From Chryseobacterium sp. (lineage in GTDB: Bacteria; Bacteroidota; Bacteroidia; Flavobacteriales; Weeksellaceae), in NCBI GenBank assembly GCA_031277615.1, contig JAITMC010000011.1, forward strand, positions 1 to 64,000: a stretch of 64,000 nucleotides of DNA, given 5' to 3'. This document shows, in pieces, positions 45,456 to 54,045 of this stretch; position 1 is the stretch's first letter, and each line of letters opens with the position of its first letter. Position numbers and translations under genes: made by a program. Below the pieces are notes generated by a model that saw nothing but the letters and a program-made list of their open reading frames with translations, made no database searches and was not told the DNA's origin.

Positions 45456-45489
45456 CAAATTTAATGACTAATCATTAATGTCTAGTCAT
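45456..45489 (-). promoter_or_regulatory. SDR-MarR promoter with probable MarR operator
   Basis: Minus-strand TAAATTTG (45463-45456) is a consensus -7 box 36 nt from the SDR start. Immediately upstream, between it and the expected -33, lies the inverted repeat ATGACTA-N12-TAGTCAT (45464-45489) with an inner AATGA/TCATT. A repressor bound there would block RNA polymerase. Confidence 0.6.
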
Positions 45490-45642
45490 AAATATTGTTA
45501 AAGTTTAGTTCGACTTAATTTGCTGAATATGAATAAAAATTAAACAATATATAAATATTTAAAAATCAAATAATTAAACAGAGAGGAAGAAAAAAAACAC
45601 TAAAAGCCTACTTTTTTAGTGGACTAATAAAAATTTATGTTT

Positions 45643-45650
45643 TATATTTG
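45643..45650 (+). promoter_or_regulatory. -7 box TATATTTG of the methionine leader operon
   Basis: TATATTTG matches TAnnTTTG 28 nt upstream of the leader-peptide ATG. The upstream -33 region is only T-rich. Transcription would start near 45656-45659. Confidence 0.6.
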
Positions 45651-45677
45651 CAACAGAATTTAGGAAAACAGAAAAAA

Positions 45678-45776
45678 ATGAGCCCGGATTTTAAAAATAA
45701 TTCAATGAAGAAACATAACATTACAATGATGATGATGGATACCTGTATGCCTATGCATCAACAACTCCGTGGCTGA
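45678..45776 (+). CDS. Methionine-rich leader peptide of the EamA-metNIQ operon
   Basis: A 32-codon frame with eight methionines: Met at 1, 10, 17, 18, 19, 20, 24 and 26, including four consecutive ATG codons (45726-45737) and the run MDTCMPM. It begins 28 nt after a consensus -7 box and ends 25 nt before a terminator hairpin (45802-45826), ahead of methionine uptake genes. This is the classical layout of a ribosome-mediated attenuator that responds to charged tRNA-Met supply. The peptide itself is not expected to have a function. Inference from composition and position; I see no Met-riboswitch-like structure. Confidence 0.7.
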   Translation: MSPDFKNNSMKKHNITMMMMDTCMPMHQQLRG

Positions 45777-45830
45777 CCTTACTTTTTATAGACATATTTT
45801 TAAGGCTTTACCACGTGTAAGGCTTTTTTT
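45777..45830 (+). terminator. Attenuator hairpins between leader peptide and EamA gene
   Basis: AAGGCTTTAC (45802-45811) pairs with GTAAGGCTTT (45817-45826; two G-T wobbles) around a 5-nt loop and runs into seven T residues, an intrinsic terminator. The 3' arm GTAAGG (45817-45822) can pair instead with CCTTAC (45777-45782), directly after the leader stop codon. A ribosome held at the Met codons would leave CCTTAC free to disrupt the terminator; a ribosome at the stop codon would cover it and allow termination. Confidence 0.65.
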
Positions 45831-45863
45831 ATTTCAACAACCAACACCCTAAAAAAATATAAA

Positions 45864-46862
45864 ATGAATAATTCTACAAACAAATGGCTGATTCCGCTGG
45901 CTTTCACCAATATCTATGTGATATGGGGAATTACATTTCTGGCAATATCATTCGGTTTAAAAGGTTTTCCCCCGTTCATTCTTTCGGGATTAAGATTTCT
46001 GGTAGCAGGAGTTCTGATGATGGGGTATCTTCTTTCTAAGGGAGAAAAGGCCAATTCACTGGTGAACTGGAAAAAGAATGCTATTACAGGAATTCTGATT
46101 CTTACGGGAGGCACGGGACTTGTCGCCTGGGGTGAGCAGTACATCACCGCTTCGGAAGCGGCCATCTCAATCGCTACCGGACCGTTTTGGTTTATAGCCA
46201 TTGACCGCAAAAACTGGAAGTATTATTTTTCCGATAAGTTTATTCCGATCGGGCTTATCATTGGATTTACAGGTTTAATATTATTTCTCAGAGGAAGCGT
46301 TAGTTCCAATGCCACTCATATTGTAGCAGACGGGCAGCTTCGGATTACAGCGTTTGTAGTATTAGGACTGAGTTCGGTAGCCTGGGTACTGGGTTCTCTT
46401 TATTCCAAGAAGAATCCGGCTTCCCACTCTACTTTTATGAATATAGCCCAACAGCTTATTGTAGCAGGATTAGCCTCTTTTCTGATTGCATTTTTACGAA
46501 AAGAATGGGTAGGTTTTACGGTTTCTGCTGTTCCGTTTTCGGCATGGCTGGGAGTGCTGTTTTTGATTTTCTTCGGATCGATAGTCGCTTATTTGTCGTA
46601 CATTTGGCTGCTGTCTGTGAAACCTGCTGCTCTGGTAAGTACCCATACCTACATCAATCCTATTGTGACGGTGATTGCCGGTTGGATTGTGGCGAATCAA
46701 AGCATTAACGGGGGCCAGCTGTATGGTTTAGTCATTATATTATTGGGAGTACTTCTTACGAATGTCACCAAATATTTCAAACTTTCAAAACGGTCAAAGG
46801 TTAAATTAAGAAAGGTAAAAAGGTTTTTAAACAGAACAGGCAAAGGCTATCAGCCTATTTAA
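45864..46862 (+). CDS. EamA-family (DMT) transporter
   Basis: A 332-residue protein with ten hydrophobic helices in two EamA repeats (repeat 1 about 12-140: ITFLAISFGLKGFPPFILSG, LRFLVAGVLM; repeat 2 about 165-300: WVLGSLYSKKNPASHSTFMN, LVSTHTYINPIVTVIAGWIV). The tail after the last helix is very basic (KLSKRSKVKLRKVKRFL). The drug/metabolite family exports amino acids and related compounds. Its place between a Met-rich leader and metN suggests a methionine-linked substrate. Confidence 0.9.
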   Translation: MNNSTNKWLIPLAFTNIYVIWGITFLAISFGLKGFPPFILSGLRFLVAGVLMMGYLLSKGEKANSLVNWKKNAITGILILTGGTGLVAWGEQYITASEAAISIATGPFWFIAIDRKNWKYYFSDKFIPIGLIIGFTGLILFLRGSVSSNATHIVADGQLRITAFVVLGLSSVAWVLGSLYSKKNPASHSTFMNIAQQLIVAGLASFLIAFLRKEWVGFTVSAVPFSAWLGVLFLIFFGSIVAYLSYIWLLSVKPAALVSTHTYINPIVTVIAGWIVANQSINGGQLYGLVIILLGVLLTNVTKYFKLSKRSKVKLRKVKRFLNRTGKGYQPI

Positions 46863-46880
46863 ACAGTATAAAACATCAGA

Positions 46881-47909
46881 ATGATAGAAATCAGAAATAT
46901 ATCCAAAACATTTCATCAGAAAAAACAGTCCTTTAAAGCACTGGACCAGGTAAGTCTTACGATAGAAAAAGGCGATATTGTAGGTATCATCGGATTTTCG
47001 GGAGCCGGTAAAAGTACGCTGATCCGTACGGTGAACCTATTGGAAAGACCGGACGAAGGTGAAGTGATCATCAACGGAAAGGATTTTACCCGGTTAAATT
47101 CAAAACAGCTGGCGGAGGAACGTAAAAAAATAGGAATGATCTTTCAGCATTTCAACCTGTTATCCTCGAGAACGGTTTTTGATAATATTGCACTCCCACT
47201 GGAACTGGATCATACTCCCAAAAACAAGATCCATCAGAAAGTAAACGAACTGCTGAAAGTAGTAGGTCTTGAAGATAAAGCCCATGACTATCCCAGAAGC
47301 CTTTCGGGCGGTCAGAAACAGAGGGTAGCTATTGCAAGGGCACTCGCCAACGATCCTCACCTGTTATTATGTGATGAGGCTACCAGCGCGCTGGATCCTG
47401 CCACTACACAATCTATTTTACAGCTGCTGAGAGATATCAATCAAAGGCTGGGAATCACGATTCTTTTAATTACCCACGAAATGGAAGTGATTAAAGCAGT
47501 CTGCAATCATGTGGCCGTCATCGACAAAGGAAAATTATTAGCCAAAGGAACTTTAAGCGAGATCATATCGGATAAAGAAAATCCGGTGATCCGACAATTC
47601 ATCAATTCAGATATTATGACCATCCCTCAGGAAATTAATCAGAAACTACAGAAAGAGCCACAGGATGGTTTATTTCCTCTGATTGAAATCGAACTTAACG
47701 AAAACATCGGCGTTGAAGAACTTCTTTCAACGTTATATACCCAATATAAAGTCCCTTACAGGCTTCTGAAAGCTGATGTGGAATACCTCGGGAATTCCAG
47801 TTTTGGAAAACTGCTGCTTCAGCTTCAGGGCGGAACGGAGGAAAACCAGCAGGCGATCTACTATTTCAATCAGAATAAAATTCAAAATACAGTAAAAGGA
47901 TATGCTTAG
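46881..47909 (+). CDS. metN: Methionine ABC transporter ATP-binding protein
   Basis: A 342-residue ABC ATPase: Walker A GFSGAGKST, Q-loop MIFQHFNLL, signature LSGGQKQRVAIARAL, Walker B LLLCDEATSALDP and switch His ITHEME. The C-terminal 90 residues are the NIL (ACT-like) domain that binds methionine and inhibits transport in MetN. It starts 18 nt after the EamA stop and overlaps metI by 8 nt. Confidence 0.95.
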   Translation: MIEIRNISKTFHQKKQSFKALDQVSLTIEKGDIVGIIGFSGAGKSTLIRTVNLLERPDEGEVIINGKDFTRLNSKQLAEERKKIGMIFQHFNLLSSRTVFDNIALPLELDHTPKNKIHQKVNELLKVVGLEDKAHDYPRSLSGGQKQRVAIARALANDPHLLLCDEATSALDPATTQSILQLLRDINQRLGITILLITHEMEVIKAVCNHVAVIDKGKLLAKGTLSEIISDKENPVIRQFINSDIMTIPQEINQKLQKEPQDGLFPLIEIELNENIGVEELLSTLYTQYKVPYRLLKADVEYLGNSSFGKLLLQLQGGTEENQQAIYYFNQNKIQNTVKGYA

Positions 47910-48558
47910 TGATACGGTAATTGCCCTGTTGGCAAAGGGAACCTGGGAAACGGTTTATATGACATTTGTTTCGGGATTTTTCGGATTTGTTCTTGGACTT
48001 CCGGTTGGGATCATGTTGTTTTTAACACGGAAAGGGCAGCTTCTTGAGAATACCTTTTACTACCGGACGCTGTCTGTTATCGTCAATATTTTCCGGGCCA
48101 TTCCTTTCATTATTCTGATTGTCTGGATGATACCTTTTACGAGAATCCTGGCGGGAACTTCCATTGGAGTGAATGCGGCATTGGTTCCGTTAAGTGTAGG
48201 CGCTGCCCCGTTTATTGCAAGACTGGTAGAAAACAGCCTGCTTGAGGTTCCTCATGGTTTGATAGAGACGGCCAGAGCTTTGGGCGCTTCACCTTTTCAG
48301 ATCATCAGAAAGGTTCTTCTGCCGGAAGCCCTTCCTTCATTAATCAATAATGCAACGATCACCCTGATTACCCTGGTCGGCTATTCTGCCATGGGTGGTG
48401 CTGTCGGAGCCGGTGGTTTAGGTCAGGTTGGCTATCAGTACGGCTATATAGGATATGATATTGTGATCATGAATACTGTTCTTATCCTGCTGGTTCTTCT
48501 GGTGTTCATCATCCAGTTTGCGGGGGACAGACTGTCCAAAAGATTTGACCACCGATAA
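47902..48558 (+). CDS. metI: Methionine ABC transporter permease
   Basis: A 218-residue permease with five hydrophobic helices and the EAA loop facing MetN (LIETARALGASPFQIIRKVL). Length and start (WETVYMTFVSGFFGFVLGLP) match MetI. Its start overlaps the end of metN by 8 nt, indicating coupled translation. Confidence 0.95.
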   Translation: MLSDTVIALLAKGTWETVYMTFVSGFFGFVLGLPVGIMLFLTRKGQLLENTFYYRTLSVIVNIFRAIPFIILIVWMIPFTRILAGTSIGVNAALVPLSVGAAPFIARLVENSLLEVPHGLIETARALGASPFQIIRKVLLPEALPSLINNATITLITLVGYSAMGGAVGAGGLGQVGYQYGYIGYDIVIMNTVLILLVLLVFIIQFAGDRLSKRFDHR

Positions 48559-48618
48559 AGGATATCTTATCATCAGCGAAAATTTTCACCTTTTTACTTA
48601 ATACAATAAGACAAGACA

Positions 48619-49425
48619 ATGAAAAAAATAAAGATTTTAGGGGTGCTGGCTGCCGGAATACTGCTGTTCAGTGCCTGTTCAGGAAGGAAAGATGATCCGA
48701 ATTTTATCCGGGTTGGAATTACCTACGGTCCGGAGCAGGAAATTGCCGAAGTAGCCAAAAAAGTTGCTAAAGAGAAATATAATCTGGAGGTAGAACTGAT
48801 TCCTTTCAATGACTATGTTGTCCCGAATGAAGCTTTAACGAATGGTGATATTGATGTCAATGCTTTTCAGCACATCCCCTACCTCACGGAGCAATCGAAA
48901 CAGAGAGGTTACAATCTGGCTCCTGTAGGAAATACATTTGTTTACCCAATCGTCGCTTATTCCAAAAAAATTAAAAACATTGGCCAGCTGCAGGACGGGA
49001 GTACCATCGTTATTCCCAATGATCCCACCAACGGGGGACGTTCTTTGCTTTTACTGCAAAAAAACGGATTAGTGAAGTTGAAAGACGGCATCGGATTACT
49101 TCCAAAGGTGACTGATATTACAGCAAACCCGAAACAGCTTAAAATTATGGAAATTGAAGGGGCCCAGATTCCGAGAGTCCTGGATGACAGGGATGTGGTT
49201 GTGGGAATTATCAACAATAATTTTGCTGCCCAGGCCGGACTGGATTCTGAAAAACAAGGAATCCTGATTGAAGATAAAGATTCTCCCTATGTGAACGTAA
49301 TTGTTGCGAGACAGGACAACAAAAACAGCCAGAAGGTAAAAAACTTTGTAAAAGCCTATGAATCTGATGAAGTGGAGAAGAAGGCCAAAGAGATTTTTAA
49401 AGGAGGTGCAGTAAAGGGATGGTAA
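48619..49425 (+). CDS. metQ: Methionine-binding lipoprotein
   Basis: A 268-residue NlpA/MetQ-family lipoprotein. The signal peptide ends in the lipobox LFSAC (Cys20), so it is anchored by lipid. FIRVGITYGPEQEIAEVAKK, VPNEALTNGDIDVNAFQHIP, IVIPNDPTNGGRSLLLLQKN and NNNFAAQAGL are typical binding-fold blocks. It captures methionine for MetNI. Last gene of the unit. Confidence 0.94.
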   Translation: MKKIKILGVLAAGILLFSACSGRKDDPNFIRVGITYGPEQEIAEVAKKVAKEKYNLEVELIPFNDYVVPNEALTNGDIDVNAFQHIPYLTEQSKQRGYNLAPVGNTFVYPIVAYSKKIKNIGQLQDGSTIVIPNDPTNGGRSLLLLQKNGLVKLKDGIGLLPKVTDITANPKQLKIMEIEGAQIPRVLDDRDVVVGIINNNFAAQAGLDSEKQGILIEDKDSPYVNVIVARQDNKNSQKVKNFVKAYESDEVEKKAKEIFKGGAVKGW

Positions 49426-49671
49426 ATGAGTTGGAAGGTGAGAGGGTTTGAGAGTGAGAAAGTTGGAGGGTTGGAGGGCTTGAGCGTATAAGTGTTTAGA
49501 ATTCACAATTTATTGGTGAAGCCAAATTGTCTTTTTGGACGCTCAGTATCATCTTTCCTGTTCTTCATCTATCGGTCTATTATCTATCATCTTTTCGTCT
49601 GTTACCTTTTGTCTTTTATTTATCCATCTATCTCCACATCTCTCCTTCCAATAAAGATTTCCATTACGGTT

Positions 49672-49698
49672 AAACTGTCTGCTGATGTCCCGGCAGTT
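49672..49698 (+). terminator. Probable terminator of the met transporter operon
   Basis: AAACTG and CAGTTT close a 15-nt loop containing further partial pairing, followed by a seven-T run. Weaker than others in the window. Confidence 0.5.
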
Positions 49699-49726
49699 TT
49701 TTTGTATGTTAAAATTATTTTCTCAA

Positions 49727-49759
49727 TTTGAGATAATAAAAAATTTTATCTATTTTTGC
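49727..49759 (+). promoter_or_regulatory. Promoter of the GH3 beta-glucosidase gene
   Basis: TTTG (49727-49730), a 21-nt spacer and TATTTTTG (49752-49759) match the -33/-7 pair, 24 nt before the start codon. Confidence 0.65.
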
Positions 49760-49782
49760 TTACAATCAAATAAAAAGGCATT

Positions 49783-52047
49783 ATGTTAAAGAAAACCGCC
49801 ATTGTAAGTTTATTCACCTTTATTTCTGTTTCTTATATGGCTCAGACCAATACTGCGTTACCCGTTTATTTAGATGAATCCAAACCTGTAGAACAGCGGG
49901 TTCAGGATGCACTTTCCAGAATGACCCTGGAAGAAAAAGTAGCTATGCTTCATGCCCAATCGAAATTCAGTTCCCCAGGTGTTCCCCGTTTGGGGATTCC
50001 GGAGTTCTGGACTACTGACGGACCTCACGGGGTACGTCCGGAAGTGATGTGGGATGAATGGGACCAGGCCGGATGGACGAATGACTCCATTATCGCCTAC
50101 CCTGCCCTGACTGCTTTATCGGCTACATGGAACAAAAAAATGTCATGGAACTACGGTAAAGCTTTGGGAGAAGAGGCCCGTTACAGAAAAAAAGATATTC
50201 TTCTGGGACCTGGGGTTAATATCTACAGAACGCCGTTAAACGGAAGAAACTTTGAATATATGGGTGAAGATCCTTATTTAACTTCAAAAATGGTGGTTCC
50301 CTACATCAAAGGGGTCCAGTCCAACGGGGTGGCGACTTCCGTCAAACATTTTGCTTTAAACAATCAGGAAATGTTCCGCCATACCAGTAACGTAAATGTA
50401 GATGACAGAACCCTGTATGAAATCTATCTTCCGCCTTTTAAAGCAGCTGTTACAGAAGGAGATTCCTGGACCATCATGGGAGCTTATGATATGTACAAAG
50501 GCCAGTATGCCAGCCAGAATCAATATCTGTTAAATGATATTCTGAAAAAGGAATGGAACTATAAAGGTGTCGTGGTCTCTGACTGGGGTGCCGTAAACAA
50601 TACCGAACAGGCTATCCATAACGGTCTGGATCTTGAATTCGGAAGCTGGACCAACGGACTTTCGGCAGGAACCAAAAATGCCTATGACAATTATTACCTG
50701 GCCAAACCTTATTTAGATCTGATCAAGGCAGGAAAAGTCGGAACCAAAGAACTTGACGATAAAGTAACAAGGCTGCTTCATCTGGCCTACAAAACCACGA
50801 TGAACAGAAACAAACCGTTCGGAAATATTGCCTCCGAAGAACATAAAGCTATAGCCAAAGAAATTGGTGAGGAAGGCATTGTTTTATTAAAAAACCAGGG
50901 AAATGTACTCCCTATCGATCTTAATAAAGCTAAAAAAATAGCCGTTATCGGAGAAAATGCCATCAAAATCATGACAGTGGGCGGCGGCTCTTCTTCTTTA
51001 AAGGTAAAATATGAAACATTTCCTTTGGACGGAATCAGATCAAGGTTCGGGAAACAGGCAGAGGTACAGTATGCAAGAGGATATGTAGGCGATATCGGCG
51101 GTGAATATAACGGGGTGAAATCCGGCCAGAATCTGGAAGATAAACGCTCTGCATCCGAATTGCTTAACGAAGCCGTGGAGCTGGCCAGAAATTCAGACTA
51201 CGTAATTTTCGTAGGCGGACTGAATAAAGCGGACTTCCAGGACAGCGAAGGAAACGACAGAAAAAGCTACGGCCTTCCCTATAATCAGGACCAGGTAATT
51301 GCCGCACTGGCAAAAGCGAATAAAAATCTGGCTGTGGTACTGGTTTCAGGAAATGCTGTGGCCATGCCGTGGATCAAAGAGGTGCCTTCTGTGCTTCAGG
51401 CCTGGTATCTGGGATCAGAATCCGGAAACTCCATCGCTTCCGTACTGGCCGGAGACGCCAATCCTTCAGGAAAGCTTCCCTTTACTTTTCCGGTAAAACT
51501 GGAAGACAATTCAGCGCATCGGCTTGGAGAATATCCGGGTCAGAAGGATGAGCTGGCTGCCGGAAAAGGAAAAGACCAGAAAAATCCTATTAATATTACC
51601 TATAATGAAGGAATTTTCGTAGGCTACCGCTGGCATGATACCCAAAAAATCAAACCTCTGTTCAGTTTCGGGCATGGCCTGAGCTATACCACTTTTGAGT
51701 TCGGAAAGGCAAAAGCGGATAAAACCACACTTTCACAGAATGACACCATTACATTCACTGTCATAGTTAAAAATACAGGAAAAAAGGCAGGTGCTGAAGT
51801 CGCCCAACTATACATCAGCGATATGAAGGCCTCTGTTCCCCGCCCGGCAAAAGAGCTGAAAGGTTTTGAAAAGGTATTTTTAAATCCGGGTGAACAAAAA
51901 GAGGTGACTTTCACCATAGACTCATCAGCATTAAGCTATTTTGATGCCGGTAAACACGACTGGGTGGCTGAGCCGGGAGATTTTGAAGCCCTGATCGGTA
52001 ATTCCTCAGATGCCATTAAAACAAAAGTAAAATTTACTTTGAAATAG
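49783..52047 (+). CDS. bglX: Secreted/periplasmic GH3 beta-glucosidase
   Basis: A 754-residue glycoside hydrolase family 3 enzyme with signal peptide (1-21, ending SYMAQ). The (beta/alpha)8 domain has KHFALNNQE and the nucleophile in VVSDWGAVN (Asp267). The alpha/beta sandwich domain follows (GEEGIVLLKNQGNVLPI, FVGGLNKADFQDSEGNDR), and a C-terminal fibronectin type III-like domain closes the protein (EVAQLYISDMKASVPRPAKE). Length and domain order match BglX. It removes terminal beta-linked glucose from oligosaccharides. Single-gene unit with its own promoter and terminator. Confidence 0.93.
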   Translation: MLKKTAIVSLFTFISVSYMAQTNTALPVYLDESKPVEQRVQDALSRMTLEEKVAMLHAQSKFSSPGVPRLGIPEFWTTDGPHGVRPEVMWDEWDQAGWTNDSIIAYPALTALSATWNKKMSWNYGKALGEEARYRKKDILLGPGVNIYRTPLNGRNFEYMGEDPYLTSKMVVPYIKGVQSNGVATSVKHFALNNQEMFRHTSNVNVDDRTLYEIYLPPFKAAVTEGDSWTIMGAYDMYKGQYASQNQYLLNDILKKEWNYKGVVVSDWGAVNNTEQAIHNGLDLEFGSWTNGLSAGTKNAYDNYYLAKPYLDLIKAGKVGTKELDDKVTRLLHLAYKTTMNRNKPFGNIASEEHKAIAKEIGEEGIVLLKNQGNVLPIDLNKAKKIAVIGENAIKIMTVGGGSSSLKVKYETFPLDGIRSRFGKQAEVQYARGYVGDIGGEYNGVKSGQNLEDKRSASELLNEAVELARNSDYVIFVGGLNKADFQDSEGNDRKSYGLPYNQDQVIAALAKANKNLAVVLVSGNAVAMPWIKEVPSVLQAWYLGSESGNSIASVLAGDANPSGKLPFTFPVKLEDNSAHRLGEYPGQKDELAAGKGKDQKNPINITYNEGIFVGYRWHDTQKIKPLFSFGHGLSYTTFEFGKAKADKTTLSQNDTITFTVIVKNTGKKAGAEVAQLYISDMKASVPRPAKELKGFEKVFLNPGEQKEVTFTIDSSALSYFDAGKHDWVAEPGDFEALIGNSSDAIKTKVKFTLK

Positions 52048-52109
52048 ACATAGGGTTGAAAATAGAGTTCCTGTACAGCGACTTATTTCCGACCGTTTTT
52101 TTAGTTGAG

Positions 52110-52144
52110 AAGCAGGTTTCCGATCATCGGAAGCCTGCTTTTAT
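52110..52144 (+). terminator. Terminator of bglX
   Basis: AGCAGGTTTCCGAT and ATCGGAAGCCTGCT form a long stem (one mismatch, very small loop) followed by T residues. Confidence 0.9.
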
Positions 52145-52246
52145 TTTCTTTAAAATTTATTTCTTTAATCTTGATGTGTTCCTCAGAAGCACTATGATGT
52201 TAAATCTTCATACTACTTTTAAGGTGCTGGAAAATCAAATTCTTTT

Positions 52247-52905
52247 AACCACAACAGGCACAAAAGTTTTGAACACGTAAGTAACCTTGAGTTTAATATA
52301 TGATGCACAGAAGTACACTAAAGGTTTTAAAAATCTACGATTTTTATGGGTGAATTAAAATCTGCTCAATCCGCACAATCTGCGCGAGAAAAAAAACACA
52401 AACATCAGTGGAATTCGCGGGATCTGTGGGAATTTTTTTTAACCACAACAGGCACAAAAGTTTTGAACACTTAAGTAACCTTTAAGTTTAATGCATTGCG
52501 CATAGAAGCTCACTAAAGTTCTTAAAAATCTACGATTTTTATGGGTGAATTAAAATCTGCTCGATCCGCACAATCTGCGCGAGAAAAAACACCCACAAAC
52601 ATCAGGGAAATCTGCGTGATCCGCGGGAAATATTTTTAACCACAAACCGAAGGTTCGACGGAGTCAAAAGCAACAAAAGTTTTGAACACGTAAGTAACCT
52701 TTAAGTTTAATACATTGCCCATAGAAGTACACTAAAGTTCTTAAAAATCTACGATTTTTATGGGTGAATTAAAATCTGCTCAATACGCACAATCTGCGCG
52801 AGAAAAAATACCCACAAACATCAGTGAAATTCACGGGATCTGTGGAAACCCTTTTAACCGCAACAGACTGAATACTTAAATAATCATTAAGCTTAATCTA
52901 TAAGC
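52247..52905 (-). repeat. Tandem long intergenic repeats, three full copies
   Basis: Three units begin with AACCACAACAGGCACAAAAG or close variants (about 52247, 52440, 52637) and end with GATCTGTGG or GATCCGCGG (about 52430, 52628, 52850); a truncated fourth start follows. They are reverse complements of the 34.6-35.8 kb units. The third copy carries an insertion, CCGAAGGTTCGACGGAGTCA, near its start. No gene in 52145-53018. Confidence 0.9.
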
Positions 52906-53018
52906 ATATAGAAGGATTATTATTCCACAATATCAAAGGATTATTTTAAATTTACCCTGAAAAGATTTTCACCTCATCCTGAATACAACATAAACTGAAA
53001 TCAATCACAAAGAAAAGT

Positions 53019-53510
53019 ATGAATCCGCTTGCAGAACATCCTGATTTTATTTTCGAGAGTTTACCTAATGAAAACCTCTCAGAAGAATTCCTGAAAAGAT
53101 ATCCGAAAATCCCTGAGGATTATCTGACTTTTCTGAAATCTTTTTCGCTGCTGACCAATCTGTCTGATACGACCTGGTTCAACAGTATTGCAGATTTTAA
53201 CGGTACCCATTCGGAAAGTGAATTCAGATGGAATGAATTTGAACAGCAGTCTCTGGAAGCTTTTGAAGGGGATGAAGCCTCACAGCAACAGGTGAGCGAT
53301 TTCTGGGCCAGTCATCTGCCAATCATTCTTTCTGTGAAAAACGGTTATGCCTATTTCTCAATCGGTACTGCAGAAGGTCATTTTGGAAAGATCTATTTCG
53401 GGGAAGAACCGGAGTATGAAGAAGCAGAATGTATTGCCAACAGTTTTTCTGAATTTATTAAAGCTTTGCAGGAACAGACTCTGAAAGAAAGACTTCTGGA
53501 CTTGTTTTAA
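53019..53510 (+). CDS. SMI1/KNR4 family protein
   Basis: A 163-residue cytosolic protein with the SMI1/KNR4 fold: LSEEFLKRYPKIPEDYLTFL near the start, WFNSIADFNGTHSESEFRWN, and the closing block AEGHFGKIYFGEEPEYEEAE and ANSFSEFIKAL. Acidic overall. In bacteria this fold often serves as immunity protein against secreted or contact-dependent toxins, but no toxin gene is visible nearby, so its role is open. Confidence 0.82.
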   Translation: MNPLAEHPDFIFESLPNENLSEEFLKRYPKIPEDYLTFLKSFSLLTNLSDTTWFNSIADFNGTHSESEFRWNEFEQQSLEAFEGDEASQQQVSDFWASHLPIILSVKNGYAYFSIGTAEGHFGKIYFGEEPEYEEAECIANSFSEFIKALQEQTLKERLLDLF

Positions 53511-53727
53511 AATCATATAAAAAAACATTAAATCATTACAGGAATCCAGATTCCCGTTTAAAAGATTGTCCCATAGCTTTTCTTCCGATGCTGAAGGTTT
53601 TAATAATGTTAAATGGTACCCGAAAGGAGTATTTTTTCGTGTGAGTATACAATTTAATTTTGATGGAGTAAAAGAGGTTTACCAACTTTTGACCTCATCA
53701 ATTTTCACTAACTTAAACTATATCCCC

Positions 53728-54045
53728 ATGAAAAAAATCATTAACATCGAACTGAGGCTTAAAAAGAGAGGCTCGGTTTTCAGCTGGGAAGTTTTTCTTG
53801 AAAATACCAACAGCAATTCGAGATTAGGCAGCGGATGGTACTACAATGCCAAAACCGGCTATTATCACATCAAACTGGATCATTTCCCAATTGATGATGA
53901 AGCCCTGGATGTATTTATAGGCTGTGAAGGTAAAGAGAACGGAGAAATAGAATGCTCTGTTTTTATTGATAATACGGAACAGCCTGATAAAGTCATCTGC
54001 AGAAATACGGATTATAATTACGGACATCAGGCTTATAGAGTATGA
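53728..54045 (+). CDS. Uncharacterised small beta-rich protein
   Basis: A 105-residue protein from MKKIINIELRLKKRG. The open frame extends upstream to 53566, but a TAATTTTG -7 box at 53655-53662 lies inside that extension, so the downstream ATG is preferred. Beta-rich (VFSWEVFLENTNSNS, GWYYNAKTGYYHIKLDHFPI) with no signal peptide and no recognised family. Its stop overlaps the next start (ATGA), so the two are translationally coupled. Confidence 0.65.
   Translation: MKKIINIELRLKKRGSVFSWEVFLENTNSNSRLGSGWYYNAKTGYYHIKLDHFPIDDEALDVFIGCEGKENGEIECSVFIDNTEQPDKVICRNTDYNYGHQAYRV

Larger units (their letters stand above)
49426..49782. other. Intergenic region with low-complexity spacer
   Basis: 357 nt without a gene. 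The first 70 nt are a G/A-rich low-complexity run (GAGTTGGAAGGTGAGAGGGT type) common in flavobacterial spacers, followed by a T/C-rich stretch, then a probable terminator (49672-49698) and the bglX promoter. Confidence 0.6.

Noticed and set aside
45421..45860. SAM riboswitch before the met operon
   Set aside because: No SAM-I or SAM-II-like conserved core seen; the Met-codon leader and terminator explain the region better.
53566..53727. Longer N-terminus for the 105-residue protein
   Set aside because: Contains a consensus -7 box and has a composition unlike the downstream protein; internal ATG at 53728 is preferred.
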